From contig QNGE01001714.1 of NCBI GenBank assembly GCA_008508345.1, forward strand, positions 6,669 to 70,668: a stretch of 64,000 bases of DNA. Reading direction: 5' to 3'. The position numbers and the translations under genes were made by a program. The stretch's first letter is position 1. Every line of letters starts with the position of its first letter. This document shows, in pieces, positions 46,201-59,600 of the stretch. Under the pieces are notes generated by a model. The model was not told the origin of the DNA and made no database searches. It saw only the letters and a list, made by a program, of their open reading frames with translations. This stretch comes from Paragonimus westermani (Eukaryota > Platyhelminthes > Trematoda > Plagiorchiida > Troglotrematidae).

Positions 46201-47578
46201 ACTGTCCCGGCTTTTGCGTACAACTGCTACAAATGTTCAAGTAACACCTTGTTCACATCTGAAGCTACGTTTCTCGTGCAATTAAGAATGTGAGACCCTT
46301 TTGTCTGCAATCAAATAGACTGACAACAATCTGGAGTCAGACTCGTGTGAGGTGGTTACCAATCTGGTTGAGTTGGTACTTCTATCCAGGATTCATTGAA
46401 GTCGTCCGAACTTCCGTCTGGTTTCTGGTAGAATTGCAAAGGCAACATTTCTCCATCATTTGTGGGACAGGGGTTGAGCATCTGAGTAGCTGGTCCTTCG
46501 TACTTGCTTTCTATTAGTGTGGGCTTCCGTTACCACAAGAACACATCGCCCAGCGTTAATTCGTCACGTGTTTGGAAACGACTAAGATGGACGCATATTA
46601 ATTTATGACTTTGCATGCATCACGGTGAAATACCGGTATAGAGACAAAGAACACTTACTAACAGTTCACCACTGTGTACCAGTATGCGCCGGCAAAGTTA
46701 TGGATGCGAAAGCCATCGAGTTATCAAAGACAACCTATGCATAAGTGCCGCAGAGTTCACTCTGTAGGGTGGGGGAAAAGTGAATGATCCATTACGATGG
46801 AAAATACTGACTGATCTTGGAAACGCATAGGAATTTTGCGTGGTGTATCAGAACGTATGTGTCGGGGTGGGTTGTTGTGTTGGTGCAAAGTCCGTGATGA
46901 TACGAGGAGCTAATGATCGTTCGGGATTTTATGTCATGTGAAGTTGGATCAATTGGTTGCTCTCTGTTATGTACGCCTGGAGTTGATGTTCGCTTGCATC
47001 ATCCTCAATCGGTAGGTGTACGTAGAATCCCATTCACCATTTTGATTGATGTTGCATGTGACATTTATTTTACAGAGTGTGCAAAATGCTATAGCTTTTT
47101 GTCATCGCCGAAACGGAAAAATCACCAATGATATCAGGTATTCAGACCTGTCGGAGATGCTTGTTATCACCTCACAAATTATTCTGACCTTGTTACGTTC
47201 AAAAGGGAACCCAGTTGACCGATTACCTCTATGTCAATCAACGTTGTTCCAGATGACCTAAATCTTTGTTTGTCGTATTATGGACACCAGGCAAAAAGTA
47301 GGGCAATTGCTTTGATCAAGCGGCGACTTTTAGTTGTGAGTGAAAATGTCGAACGGGGCTTTTTGAAGCTGAGTGACCAGTTGTTGTTGTTTTGTTGCAA
47401 CCTAACAGAAATGTCAGCTCTCGAAACAAAGCTCACGTGATCCGTGATCGGTGTCAATAGTTACTAGCACACCGTTAAAGAGTATCTAAGTTGCAACGGA
47501 GGCTTTCCCAGCATGTTATGACATCATTTAGTAGAACAGCATGAAGCCGCGTAATAAAACGGTAAACACACGTCAACG
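40249..47578. other. Downstream part of duplication copy 2, no recognised gene
   Basis: Mirrors 30238-38007. The 95-codon Lys-rich/one-helix frame recurs at 43707-43994, with its first residues changed but the rest identical. The 160-codon minus frame recurs unchanged at 44746-45228. The frame equivalent to 31231-31539 is shifted by a 2-bp deletion near 41360. Confidence 0.4.
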
Positions 47579-48359
47579 GTTGTGCATGACCATCAGATGG
47601 AGGTATTGGTTTGACAAGGTCGAAGTAGACGGTTTAAACTGGGCATTAGGTAGGGTGAAGACACGCTTATCTGATGGTGATAAATGTGTGTTGTTTGCGC
47701 ACAGGACGTTGCTTTGCCAAAGAGTGAACGTTGCATCAGCCATATGACCGTAGAAAACCTTCACTCAGTACGTGCACCGTGGAACGGATATTCGTTCGCG
47801 ATATGATGTGAAAAAAAATCGGAGACAACTTGTTTAAAAGTATTTGGTACACACAGATGCGGTTTCCCGGTGGATAAGTCAAGCACGACTTGGCAACAGC
47901 GTACAGAAGAGGAATATAGATAGGTTTTTGCAGTGTAAAACTTTCCGGATGCAGCAGTACTAGATCGCCTTCTTGTACAACTGCCTTGCCCTTTAAATCA
48001 ATACTAGTTTGCTCCCACTGATCATCGTATGCATGCGAGAAGGCACCAGGTAAGATACGGTTAGAATCACCAACGTCGTGAATGTCGTTAGACAAGTGGG
48101 AAACAAAATTTACATATTACATTCATGAGGAAATGACAATTGAATGACGAACCGGATGAATGTACAGGAAGTTTTTGTGATCAATTCAGAAGGCTTTCGA
48201 TTCACAGCTGTCCGAAGGTGGTATGACCGAGTCTGTTATCACCGACCGAACATCCATCTGACGCAATAACTATGCCTTGTGTGGTCGTGCAACTCGACAC
48301 CAGAGAAGAATCACACTGAATTACTGACGAGCAGTCGGGGATTTGATTGACTTGAATCA
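47579..48359. other. No confident feature; possible integrase-tail-like minus ORF
   Basis: A 119-codon minus-strand ORF (47736-48095) contains DLKGKAVVQEGDLVLLHPES, which recalls the V-x-G-D-x-V-L-L motif of gypsy integrase C-terminal regions. No other integrase block is nearby, so this is a hint only. Confidence 0.3.
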
Positions 48360-48535
48360 CATGTAATTACCGATTCCGCATTCGTCCATTGCCTTTCGGA
48401 AGAGGCATGAGGGTCGAGGTTTCTTGTTGCAAGACCTCATGGGTAATGAATATCCTCTCCATGGTGGGGATTCGAACTCCGGTCACGTTTTCACTGGACA
48501 ACCGTGTTCACTATTGCGCCAGTGACCCCATACTA
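48360..48535 (-). repeat. tRNA-derived SINE remnant (minus)
   Basis: The minus strand reads TGGGGTCACTGGCGCAATAG (A-box region), then GTGAACACGG, then GGAGTTCGAATCCCCACCAT (B box GTTCGAATCC) from 48530 to about 48460, followed by a non-tRNA body. The head has the spacing of a tRNA gene but no good cloverleaf end, so it is a SINE and not a tRNA gene. Confidence 0.7.
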
Positions 48536-49579
48536 GGTAGACATTAGTCACCACACGTAAGCGTTCCGCCACATTCACTCGCTGACCGATCATCTTGAAA
48601 GAAGACACAGTTTCTGTCTGTGCTATTGCATGATATAGCTTAACCTCATCCGATGTCGTGGTATGTTTCAGTATTGTTGTGTTGAACTCATCGGATGGGA
48701 TGTTTTTGGACATAAAATTGAACATAACAATCACATCTGAGTTAACGCTTGTGGGCAGATGTGTGGTCACATAAGCAAACATGACGGTCAAGAGGTAATC
48801 TTACGAAGTCGGAGGGGCGCCTCCACTTGAGTGAACCAAAAGAGAGTAAACGAAATGCTAAAAACATTTAGTTTGAAATTGATAAGTTTCCCTCAAAATA
48901 AAACAGTGTCAGAATTAAACATTACTGCAAAATACTGAAGATCCTGAATATTGTGAAACAAAATCGGCTACGGGAAAGTGTACACATATATGACGAAATG
49001 GATTTAAAGAGGGTAACGGACACACTAGTGGTATTGATAGATCTAGATGCCATAAACTGTAGATCACAAGACGTGAATATTGGTGCGAGCAGAAACGAGG
49101 AAGATAGAATGGAGTGACTAAAAGTTGCTGATAAAATTGTACGCGTTTAAAATTCTCATGACACTCAACGAGGGAGTTCCGGTGAATCCGATTGGTCCTG
49201 CTTCTCCAAAGGGCTGCCGAGTCCGCGGAGAAGTGAATGATTTGGACTATTAGTGCCAAGAATTAATCCGAATTGAACAGTTGTCTTCGTTAATCCCCAG
49301 TTCGCAGCATTCAATGCACAAGAGCGCGTGAGCTGAAGAATGAAGAAAACGCTCGACGTTTTTAAGAAAAAGTGCATTTCCGGAATAACATCTTATGCAT
49401 ATCATCCTTGTATAGGTCCGCGAAATAAAAGATGCAAAAAAGGATTAAAAAATATGGAAGACAAGATATCTGAATGTGTTACTAGGTGATACCAGGCGAG
49501 GTCAGAACGTGCATGTTGACCTAGAGCATACGGAAGCGATCTTGGAAATGTGATAACACAGTTTGCACCATGTACAATA
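48536..49579. other. No recognisable feature
   Basis: Several unsupported minus-strand ORFs (48483-48791, 48915-49259, 49165-49377). The last begins with a hydrophobic segment, but nothing else suggests a gene. Confidence 0.45.
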
Positions 49580-49670
49580 TAGGAGTAGCAGCTCAGCGGT
49601 ATACCTTGGGAAGGACGCCGATTTCCACTGAAACCGGTTGAATCTCAAGATTTCCATGTGTCTGAGCTCA
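49580..49670 (+). repeat. tRNA-derived SINE head, degenerate
   Basis: GTAGCAGCTCAGCGGTATAC (A-box-like, 49584-49603) and CCGGTTGAATCTCAAG (B-box-like, 49634-49649) are spaced as in a tRNA promoter. Tail boundaries are not visible. Confidence 0.55.
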
Positions 49671-52611
49671 CCACAGTTATGTTCAACGAGATTTGCATGT
49701 CAGGCATGCTGATTGAGATCAATTTTGATCAGAAAATTGTGTTCACAGTCGGCACAATAAAATATTTTGAACGGTGAAACAAATACTCTCTATTCCAACT
49801 CCTTACGTTGAAACGTGTAAAATATGGCCGGCAGACCAGTAATGTAGTTGTATATGTGACCACATCATGTGCACAGTGTGTATACTCCTGTGTACTGATA
49901 GACACCGGCGCTGAGGCGTAGGTAGTATTCCTATTTGCATAATCGACTGTGACTAACACTTTGAGATCAGGTGGCATGGTCTGAACCGTAACTAGTCAAG
50001 GTTTAAACCAGCACAGCCCAATCAACATTAGGAGTAGGTGGTCTAGCCCTCAGTACCGTACCGTTAGGATTACTACCTCTACCATAGTATCCAGGAGGCT
50101 GAAAACATTCAAGCTAATCTCTCACCAAACGCTGAAGTTGGTCATGGTTTACATGATGATCCACTCCTGTGGATGCGTGAGATTTTTCACACAGATATAC
50201 TGTTTGGCCATACGTTTGCTTATGGTGCACAACAGGACATATGATGACTCGTTCATCAATGCATTCATAAAAGTTAGCTTGAATTTTCATAGGCATATAT
50301 AAAAATGAGAATGGGGTTTGCTTCCTCTCTTGGCTCCTGACAATCCATGCGTGTAAAATTGGGCAACTGTAGATAAAAGAACATGTTGTTAAGGTCACTA
50401 GAACACAGGCTTGTCTAATCAATCTACCCTCACAACAGCTCCACCTGCAGGATGAGCTAGGCAAACTCGAATAGCTTGCTTTTGACATCCGTTTGGGAAA
50501 ACAGACTGAGCCAGTAGGGAATCGTCTACGTTCTTAACGTGTAGCTCCACTCTTGACGAACGAGCTGACTAGGCACGGTGGTTACAAATGGGAGAAAATA
50601 GTTGCCAGGGTCCCCAAACGGAATTTTAAGACAGTCAACTTGAAGGCTAGTGGGCCATCCTGTACAAATCGCATGTGCATGTATGAGAGCTTCGGTGATT
50701 TGGAAAACCACCTCTAGGTAACTATGAAAGACGGGTTAAGACGATCATGTTCATGTTAGAGACCTTATGCCTTGAAGGGATTAGTCTCCTGTCGCAGTGA
50801 ATGAACGACCTCTAAAATTGACATGTAAATATAAAAGGTTCAAACTATTGATATGTCCGCCTGTTATTCATGCTTTCTGAGCGTAAAGGTGTTTTTTTAC
50901 TTACTACGTTTCATTCCCCATTGACCACAGAATGTCGCATTGTATACACAGCATAATCAGTGAGGACGGATACATCGACAAAACCGATCGAGTCTAATCA
51001 TGAGGTTATCAGCCGGAATCAACAACATAATTATTGTGTTTCCTCTAGATACATTTAAGCAGCATGAGAAGTATTCACAGACCTGTCAGGCGATCACGGA
51101 GCATAAAAGTCTAAATCCTAAAAACAGCAGGAATATTTGGGTGAGCTGAAAAACGCTATCAGGGAAAAGGCGGATCCATGAATATTCACACGTGCACCCA
51201 CAGACTCGGGCTTGTTCAGCAAATTTCAACGGCCTTAACGAACTGCAGACCTTGTTTTGTGAGTAAACAATGAACGATACGAAAAGCACCAGCAACGTTG
51301 ATTTACGCTGCGTGCGGCCACTTCAGGATGTGTTCATTAAAGCACGTGCTCAACTACCTTGATGTATGAACATTGTAATTCCATCGGCATGTACAGGTGA
51401 ATTCGTTTATTACACTTGATTCAACAATCTGGATAACTAGATCCTTCCTCTGCTAAACGCTAGAGTGTTACCGTCTTTAAGTGGCAAACGAAGATTACAG
51501 TTTCCCGAAGACGAATCATAATAACAGGTTTTAAGGAATCTGGCCTAGTGAATTTATTGACTACCCGAGATGAATAATCGCTTTTTAACAACGTATCACA
51601 AAGGTGTTTTTCGTTATTTTCCGAAGGCCTACCGACAATAACAATCTAACACGTTGTTGAAAGATTGAAGCAAAAATTCCAAAACGTAAATACAGTCCGA
51701 ACCAATTTCCCTTACGGTAGATTCTTCTGGATGGTCAAAATGGAATCTCTTGTCCGGAAAACAGCAATGACTATTTTTTATGTGGCATTCACGTTTGGAT
51801 CATAGTTTCAAAAAGCCATTTTACCACATTCTCAATCAACTGATCATTCATTATGTCATCACTTGATTTTTTTAATGTTTAAGATTTGCCCTGAGAATGT
51901 AACTTCAATGTCGGTAAAAGTTTCCTGGCTCTTTATTCCACCACGATTCACGATTCAACTACACTGTAAGAAGTCAGCCTTCAGACCACTTTGCTGCATA
52001 TCTCTTCGGGCATCATCAGTCACCACAGTGTGGTTGTGCTCATCAAACACAGAAACCACAGCAAACAGTCTGTTTGATTAGGTTAACCAGAAAGGAAATC
52101 CCGCCAGCAAATTTTTTACAGCGATTCACGAAACTTTCACCCAGTGGTCCTGTTGGCATCATTGTGGATGGTATAGGGACCGACAGAGAAAAATACTATG
52201 TTGCTCTAGCTTTTAATCTCTGTGCTCGCGACGGAGTTGCGCGCGGAAACGACAGCCTGTATACGCAAAAAATTTCGAATGAAACTACTCATTAACTTTA
52301 TGGACAGAAATGAGCATTAGTCTTCATGGCACTTGCTGTCATCTCTAGCTTTTGTCTCTTTACCAACTCGTTGTAATGAATTTCAAATCAACATACCAAA
52401 ACTGTCAATGAGGTTAGTGTTTCATGTCATCTACAAAGCTTCCTTGAAATTCCCAACGCCAGGTATGAATTTACTACTTATATGCAAATTATATCTGAAC
52501 GCTAAACCGCTTTTGTTCATGGTCAGGTTGCCCGATTGTTTCTGTAGGGGACACAGTAACTCTCTTGTTAACTCTAGTTGATGACCCGGCGATTAGGTCG
52601 TGTTTAATGTG
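49671..52611. other. No recognisable gene
   Basis: About 2.9 kb with small ORFs only (50114-50488 minus is the longest at 124 codons). No domain, repeat or RNA gene was recognised. Confidence 0.45.
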
Positions 52612-52800
52612 AGGTCAAAGGCGCAGTAATCAGTACGGCTGCCTCATAAAAGTGTGGCCGGAATTCTATTGCCGGTCGTGACAAGAGTGTGCGATAGTGA
52701 TGAGCTCTAATGAGAATGAGTGTTCTGTCGGATAAAGATACTGTATGTGATAACAACTGATATTGTTGCTCTTCATCGATGAGTTTGGTGGTTTTGTGTA
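52612..52800 (+). repeat. tRNA-derived SINE remnant with conserved body
   Basis: AAAGGCGCAGTAATCAGTAC is A-box-like, and the B box has decayed to GGAATTCTATTGCCGG. The body motif ATGAGCTCTAATGAGA (52700-52715) recurs at 59574-59589, which links the two as one SINE family. Confidence 0.6.
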
Positions 52801-55800
52801 GTTCCACTACCTGAAAAATGGTCGCTAATTCAGACCCAAAATGAATAGTAAGGATGGTCTTGAAAGTTCGTCCGTAGAATTGAGCTCACAAACGTGAACA
52901 GAAGTATGCAGTTTGTTTGGTCCTTCGTAGCAGTGAGATGAGCGACATGTTCATTGTTGTTTTGCTCAGAAGCTCTGGAAAAATACGGAACATCGGGTCA
53001 CTGTCTGGCAGACGGAGTAAAGAACTAGGAAGATACGCGGCAAATTCGTGCACGGCTATTTAGGTTATGAGTGAACAGTTCCGAATGACGCGCCTGAGAC
53101 ACAGCTCTGCATCCATGTCGATGACAAGACTGTCTCCATCGCACCATACAACTATTAACTCTCTACAAGTACTCTTCCTCGGATGTCACGCTGCATTCTC
53201 TTTTTCTTTCTGATCAAGTCAGAAAAGTGTGGAATTGAATAGCAGTCCACGCGACACACAGGGAAAGGTAGCACTCCTAAGGGCGAGGAATCCACGTTAT
53301 ACCCAGCAGGAAAATACCACGTAGCAGACAAGTGAAGTCGAATTACTGAAACTTAAGTGAAGTTTTTGGATACATAGGTGAACTTCGACAGCTTCAGCTG
53401 TGGACGGAACTCTATGCCTTACTGTCCTCGAGTGACTGACCATAACTCGGTAAATTGAGCAAAATGACCTGATCGCGCTCACAGATTGACCAGAATCCAC
53501 CAGGAGATAGTATGACCCTGTAGACTAATTTCGTTATTTCACTACTGTACCATGCTGGGTGTTGTTCACGGACAGATTCATATAAGCGTCTGGTCGTGTG
53601 GCAAGCATCACTGATTCCACAGGACCAAGCGAATGAGTATATGCAGAGCGATGTTGCAGAAGCAGACACTTCATCTTTCAGGTGTCTGTACAAAGCCGAA
53701 ATGGAGGTAAAGTGAACAAGTACGTTGGCGGCTCAGAATGTTTTAGTAACTGCAGCTGGGAGCATACGTGTGATGATTTCCGCTGTCGTATCACTCTATG
53801 AAGATGATTCGATGATCAGCTGCGTTTAGCACGTCGGTGGCATTTGGCTCAATCAACCAGCATAACGCCACCCAGTCGACAGTAGTGAGGCGTGGGAATC
53901 TGTCGACAGCTGAAGCTATTGGAATTTCCCTGCACAACTCATCCCTGTGTGCCCAGAAGCGTTTCGCTCGGTTTTTAGAAATTAAGCCATGTGTAACAGA
54001 CTGGCGCGTGTTGTAACAAGCGCCTACAAAGGTCTGAGTTAGAATCCGACCCGTATCAGCCATACAATACTCTTTTACAAGGTAGCACTAAATCTTGACA
54101 AACGTAATGAAGCACATATACAGTGTCGATTGGGTTAAGAAACTGATATCAGCATATAAAATCGAACTATACGACACCGTTTGAAACATGCAGGTCCTAT
54201 ACTCACCCTACAGTTGACTTATTCGGTGGTTCATTGGGTCACCTTGGTAACGTCCGTACAACCATTGAAATTTGTTCTACAGAGCCATACGCGCGTTGAG
54301 CACGTGAGTGTGCGCTGCGATAACATTGCTTTGGTGTCACCATGCACATTGGCCTCAAGTCAAACATACTTCGGTTCAGAATGATGTTTTGTTCGGCAGT
54401 GCGGTGGTGACGCCACGAAACTAAAAATGAAATCGTTAATTCACAGGACCGGTGACTACCCATAGCTGATATGTGCCAGTACATACAGTCATTTTGTATA
54501 TCAGTGGTTGAACACTGTTCAGTATATTGATTGAGGCTTGCATGATCATGATTTCCAAGCTCCGGTATCGCATGGTTAACAGTACATCTAGTGTGTCCAA
54601 CTGAGAGGAATGGACAACAGAGATATTACTCGTAAGTGATCATGGATTACTATTTGTAAATTTCATCAGCTCCAGTGTGGTCAATAAACCAGCCATATTG
54701 ACCCCAGAGCTGAAGTGAAGTAAAAATGAGTCTTCATATTGAGGGAATGTAGTTGCGGCCAAACGACGATTGAATGAATCGCTTAATGAGTTAGCAGATT
54801 TTATATTAATCGCCAATACGAGGATGATATCTAAGGACAGGTACAGTTGACCTTTGATCAAACAGCCGGAGTGTCAGAAAGAACACTTGCAAATTTTGCG
54901 CAACTATGTGATCCTAAATGAAAATTAACGTTTTCAGTACGACCGTACTGAACACATTTCGTTCGTTCTGAAGATCAATTTCTGACAGTTCCACTTAAAT
55001 AATAAAGAGGCGATTCACAACCGGCCACAAAGTCGCTCGTGTTCATTTCGAACAGCTTTTATTGAAGAACGCTTTAATCACAGATAAAATGGTTTCCGGA
55101 GAGTGAAAACCTCAACAATATTCTTTTCGATATTCCCCTATTTTCTCATCCATCATTCTCTTGTGTTCATCACAGAGGTCAGACGTACAACCACAAACAT
55201 TCACAACCCTCTCCTGTGCTGACTGGTCTTTAGTGCCCTTGAGCAGTTTTTGGTGCAAACCCTACGATTCTTCGTGACCCTAGAAAGACTAATTCGCCTA
55301 TACACTTGATACACACTCGTGTTCTTTGCTTCGGAAAATCAGAATGGAAAGTACCAGCATCGAAAGAATGATTTTCGCAAGAAAACAACATTAGCCATAG
55401 TGCCGCTCGACAGTGGGTTGTAACTATGTGAACTCTGATTGGTCATATTACGGTGTTCCCTAGTTTTGATTCAACCAGATAATTTGTTTAAATCTATTGG
55501 ATCGTCCTTGACACGGACATGCACTGAATCAAACAACTTAATTTCCAACCTCAGAAGACGTGAGCACCATTTGTTGAGAGTGAGTCAGAACTAGACCACA
55601 GGGGTTCCGAATGTTTATGCCAGGACAGGTGGTGAATCGGACACACTGACAATATTTGGCTGTAATAGCATCAAAACGCATCAGGTTGTGGATACATCAA
55701 CGAGAAAATACAGTTCAGACAGAGCTGAAGCGTACAGGCGTCCAACTGTAGAGCCGCGAACAGCTTGGATAGTTGAGAAAACACAGAACCGTTCACCCGA

Positions 55801-58800
55801 CGATGTATCTGTCTTAGGAAATGCGGACCCGAAAAGGCCATCCACACTTCATTTAGATGGCTTCCATTCCACCTGTAGGTTTGCACAATCTACAAGATGA
55901 TTATATCCCCAAAATTGAATCAAACGAGGTTGCGCATCCAATTTACTTGATTCTTTAGTAGACAAGCTTCCTAAAAAATTCAGATACAAGTTCAGATAAA
56001 CTGGTCTACTCAACAGTTTCACAAATAAACTCGACAAAGAGGCCGATCTCCATTCCGAATGATTGGCCATCGTTCTGTTTGCAACGGTTTGCACGTGGAT
56101 TCTGATTGGCCGGACTCTTCCCAATGATGATGGTGTTCTAACTCTATTTCATTACTTTCTCCTCATTGCTATACACTTGCCCAAGCCCCGTTCTTGTGGT
56201 GCACGACTCCACCTTCGACGGTAACCGTTTTCTCAAACCCATGCGGTCCCCCCTCTTACTAATTCATCTATATCAACATCGTATTATTAATGTGCTCAAG
56301 CTTGAACCATCATCCTCTGTGCATTGTTTCGAAGTCTCATGAGAATGTTAGGACTGCAATTGGTCTCCTGGCTTAAAGTTTGCAACCACCCACTCCCACC
56401 CCCACAAATTGGCGATTACGATACATTTTCTATCAGTCTGCGCTGTTGTGGTCTATTGAACACCGGACTCATGCAAATAGGTAAGAATGCAATAACTCAC
56501 TTAACAACGACAAGCATCTGTGTCTCTTTCCCAAACAATCGTTGTCGAACCGTGATCAGCTGTCTTACTTAGCCTCTTCATCCATTTCAAGATGGATCTT
56601 CTCCCGTACCTCACGAAGATTTAAAAACCGCTTGTAATCTCAATCGCGGTTTCTGCCTTCCTATTTGGCCGACTATGGTGCGAGCTGCATGTTTCATGCA
56701 CGAACGCCATCTTTATTGCAAACAACTTAAATTCTGCGCGCATAAACCGAGCTTCATCAGCACAGAACAATAGCTCCGATAAGTCAAAATAAGATAATTG
56801 ATGATATCACCTGGCTTAGTGGTCCACAGTTGCCAGGTATCGTTTGTCGCAATACACAAAGATGTTCGCTTCGTATTAATGTTTCCTTCACCCGTTTAGA
56901 GTCGTGCCTTCTGTGGAAGTTGCACCATGGCATGGAGTTTGTTGTTGGTCACGTCCGGCCAGTAGCACAGTTCATCTGCTCTCTGAAATTGGCCGTGTAC
57001 CTCAACATGCAATAAACAGATTTGCACAATTAACTTCCGTTGAAAAGCTCTAAGGGTGGTTGTCCGTCCTCCATTAAAAAAAGTGAACTCTTCTCTTGAG
57101 CAAACTGCTCATGGTCACTGAAAAATATCACGAGTTTAACGGACAGACTTGTCATAACCTGCCGACAATCATTTTGAGTCATAAGAAGTACTTCTTTCAC
57201 TACCTGATTCCTTTCGGTTGCATCTTGAGGCACAGTTCTTTTTTAAAACAGCATCATCTTGCAGTCCACAGTGGCGATTAGCTCGAACTCAGAACCACCT
57301 GTCACAGGACCAGGTGAATAAGCTTGGAGAAAGATGTCAGCAGTGCGTATTTGATGGGCTATTTCGCAGTCATTTATATGAAGCCCATTCAAAGTTCTTT
57401 GCAGACCACGGGCGTGGCACGTAGGAGCCTCTTCACCGGCATCGAAAGTGATTTGTGAGCTGTATGCACCACTTTTGAAAGTGTATGTTTAAAACGTTCA
57501 AGAACGACAAACAATTTGCGGATAGTTTGTTCTGCAGTACATACTTTGGTTCCAGAACCAATTGATCTCCCTTGTTTAGGTAGCAATGTAACAAGTCCAG
57601 ATTGACTGTCACTATGTTAAGTTAACAAAGAGAGACAGTATTAGGGCAAAATTAATTTCATCAAATGCTCATTAATCAGCACCACTGCGCGTCCATCAGA
57701 CTTCTTTGTGTGTAAGTTGCTGAATTGGACGCGTGATATCAGTCAGCGATGAGAAAGTCTGACTCCGATGACTAGTCATTCTAGTCGGACGATAAACCGT
57801 TTCTGGATCTTCGGGAGCCTGCATAATCCGAATCACCTTCACCTTGTCTGGATCGGTTTTGAGTCAATCCGGATGTGAGCATGTGACCATGAAGCGTCAA
57901 TGCTGAGCGGAAAATCAGTTTGTCTTGTAAAAATGCTGGTCCCCATAACACACGCCATTGAAAAAATGTTTCAAGATCAAATCATGCTCCGCAATCGTCC
58001 TTCTGTAAGTCAGAAAAACAGCAGCGACGAAGATCAGCCATTTGGATTTTGTCATGTACTCGAATTAAGCGCTTCAGAAAAATAGTCCGTGACGCCTTCA
58101 ATTTGTAAAGTGAATGTAGCCGCCCCAAAGGAGTACTAGATACCTCATTTAAGACCAACTGCCAATACGCGCGAAAAAAATTTTTTAATAAAAAACTGGG
58201 CCTGATGTGATTTGGGCAAGGTGTTAAACAAAGTCTGAAAATTATTTCTTGCGATGCAAAGTAATCGGCAATTCATGGACAACACGTGTGCGAATATCAC
58301 TTGATTTTGGACGATAAACCGATCTAATTACAGAAATCCGCACGCAATTCCAAATTATCTCGAAAAATGTACCAGTATCAATTGCCTAACGAAGATGGAA
58401 GCTTCCAAATCGTCTATCGCCGTGATCGATTTGTTTTCATTATCTAACTCGGTGCTTGTGCATGTGGAGGCAAACAGTACAAGTCCTATCTGTAAGTGAT
58501 TATTTTCATGGTTGTTCCGGCAAACAAAAATGCAAAGTGTGCAAACGAAAACCAAACTGAAAAAACCACCAAGTATACACAATACGCTACCACATCTGTA
58601 GATGAGTAACGAACAGCTGGCAGGTCTTTCCTTGACGCGTGGTCTCAACCTAATCCCAGCTCATAGTACGCCCTTACAGTTGAGTATGACTGAATTTGAT
58701 AGAAAGTTACAAGAGATGGAACAGGTTATACCAGTGTCGAAGCTGGATGGGTGCTTTCATTTTCTATTTTCCGAGTGTTTAAGTGAGCAATGCTATCAAC

Positions 58801-59479
58801 AACAAAAACAACAGCAGCAACGACAGTGACGACTGGAAAGAATCAAAACAATAAAATCGCCAACAACACGAGCGAGTACAACGAAAATCTCACGAACGGA
58901 TGTGAGATGAAAAGATCTGGGATAGGAGAACAGACGGCGCTGTATAAATCGATAGAATTGAAATAGTCCGAACGATCAGAGCAGCTCGTGGGACAGGTGA
59001 AGGATCAGAGTCCTTTGTTATAGTACACACGTTCAGGGATCCGATCGCCACGGAGCTCACGAATTTTGGCCTGTACGGTCGGTTCCAATTTATTGAAAGC
59101 GATAGAGCTGACTTGTGGGAATAATGCGCAACACATTGGCGTCATGAAGGTCAAACTGTGGAAGGTTATATAAGGAAAAACAGAGTCAATGCGTCTAAAA
59201 ATTTAGCCGGAAGATGCCTATCAAACAAGACAGCTCTGAGAAAACCTAAATGATGCTTAACTAACAAAAATCGAAATTTACGAGCACTCATCAGCAACCA
59301 ATGTTTGATGTGAGAAATGAAATCCGTGACTTTGAATTAACCGAGAAGCCCTAGTGATAAGAACATTGATTGAAGTTGACAGGGCAGTTACCATGTATTC
59401 TCACGAAATGATTGAGCGACCCGAACATTACTTAACGGCAAACATGGTTGAGCGTTTAGATGAGGCTTTAGTTGTGTCC
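52801..59479. other. No recognisable gene
   Basis: About 6.7 kb. A CAA/CAG-rich microsatellite lies at 58797-58826. ORFs up to about 97 codons (for example 53412-53693, 53791-54063 and 58355-58648, all minus; the last has one hydrophobic segment) lack known domains, so they are not called genes. Confidence 0.45.
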
Positions 59480-59600
59480 AATGGGAAATCAACGGTGCAG
59501 TGGACAACACAATTGCCTCATTAGAACACACGGCGGAATTCGAATCGCGGTCCTGGCAAAGACATACAGCACAAATGAGCTCTAATATGAGGGGAATCCA
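59480..59600 (+). repeat. tRNA-derived SINE remnant
   Basis: AACGGTGCAGTGGACAACAC (A-box region) and GCGGAATTCGAATCGCGG (B box) span 59490-59550, followed by AAATGAGCTCTAATATGAGG. That body motif also occurs in the copy at 52612-52800. The B box is well kept. Confidence 0.65.

Larger units (their letters stand above)
38009..47578 (+). repeat. 10-kb direct duplication, copy 2
   Basis: Matches 27979-38007. It carries the intact GPCR and lacks the 412-bp LTR. Differences from copy 1 are sparse over most of the length but become frequent between about 46690 and 47260, next to the LTR insertion point. Small indels include about 18 bp absent near 38618. Confidence 0.97.

Noticed and set aside
48460..48530. 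Functional tRNA gene
   Set aside because: A and B boxes are present, but I could not fit a convincing acceptor stem and the sequence continues into a SINE-like body.
58602..58829. Gln-rich protein end
   Set aside because: The Gln run is a CAA/CAG microsatellite, and the upstream codons resemble no protein.
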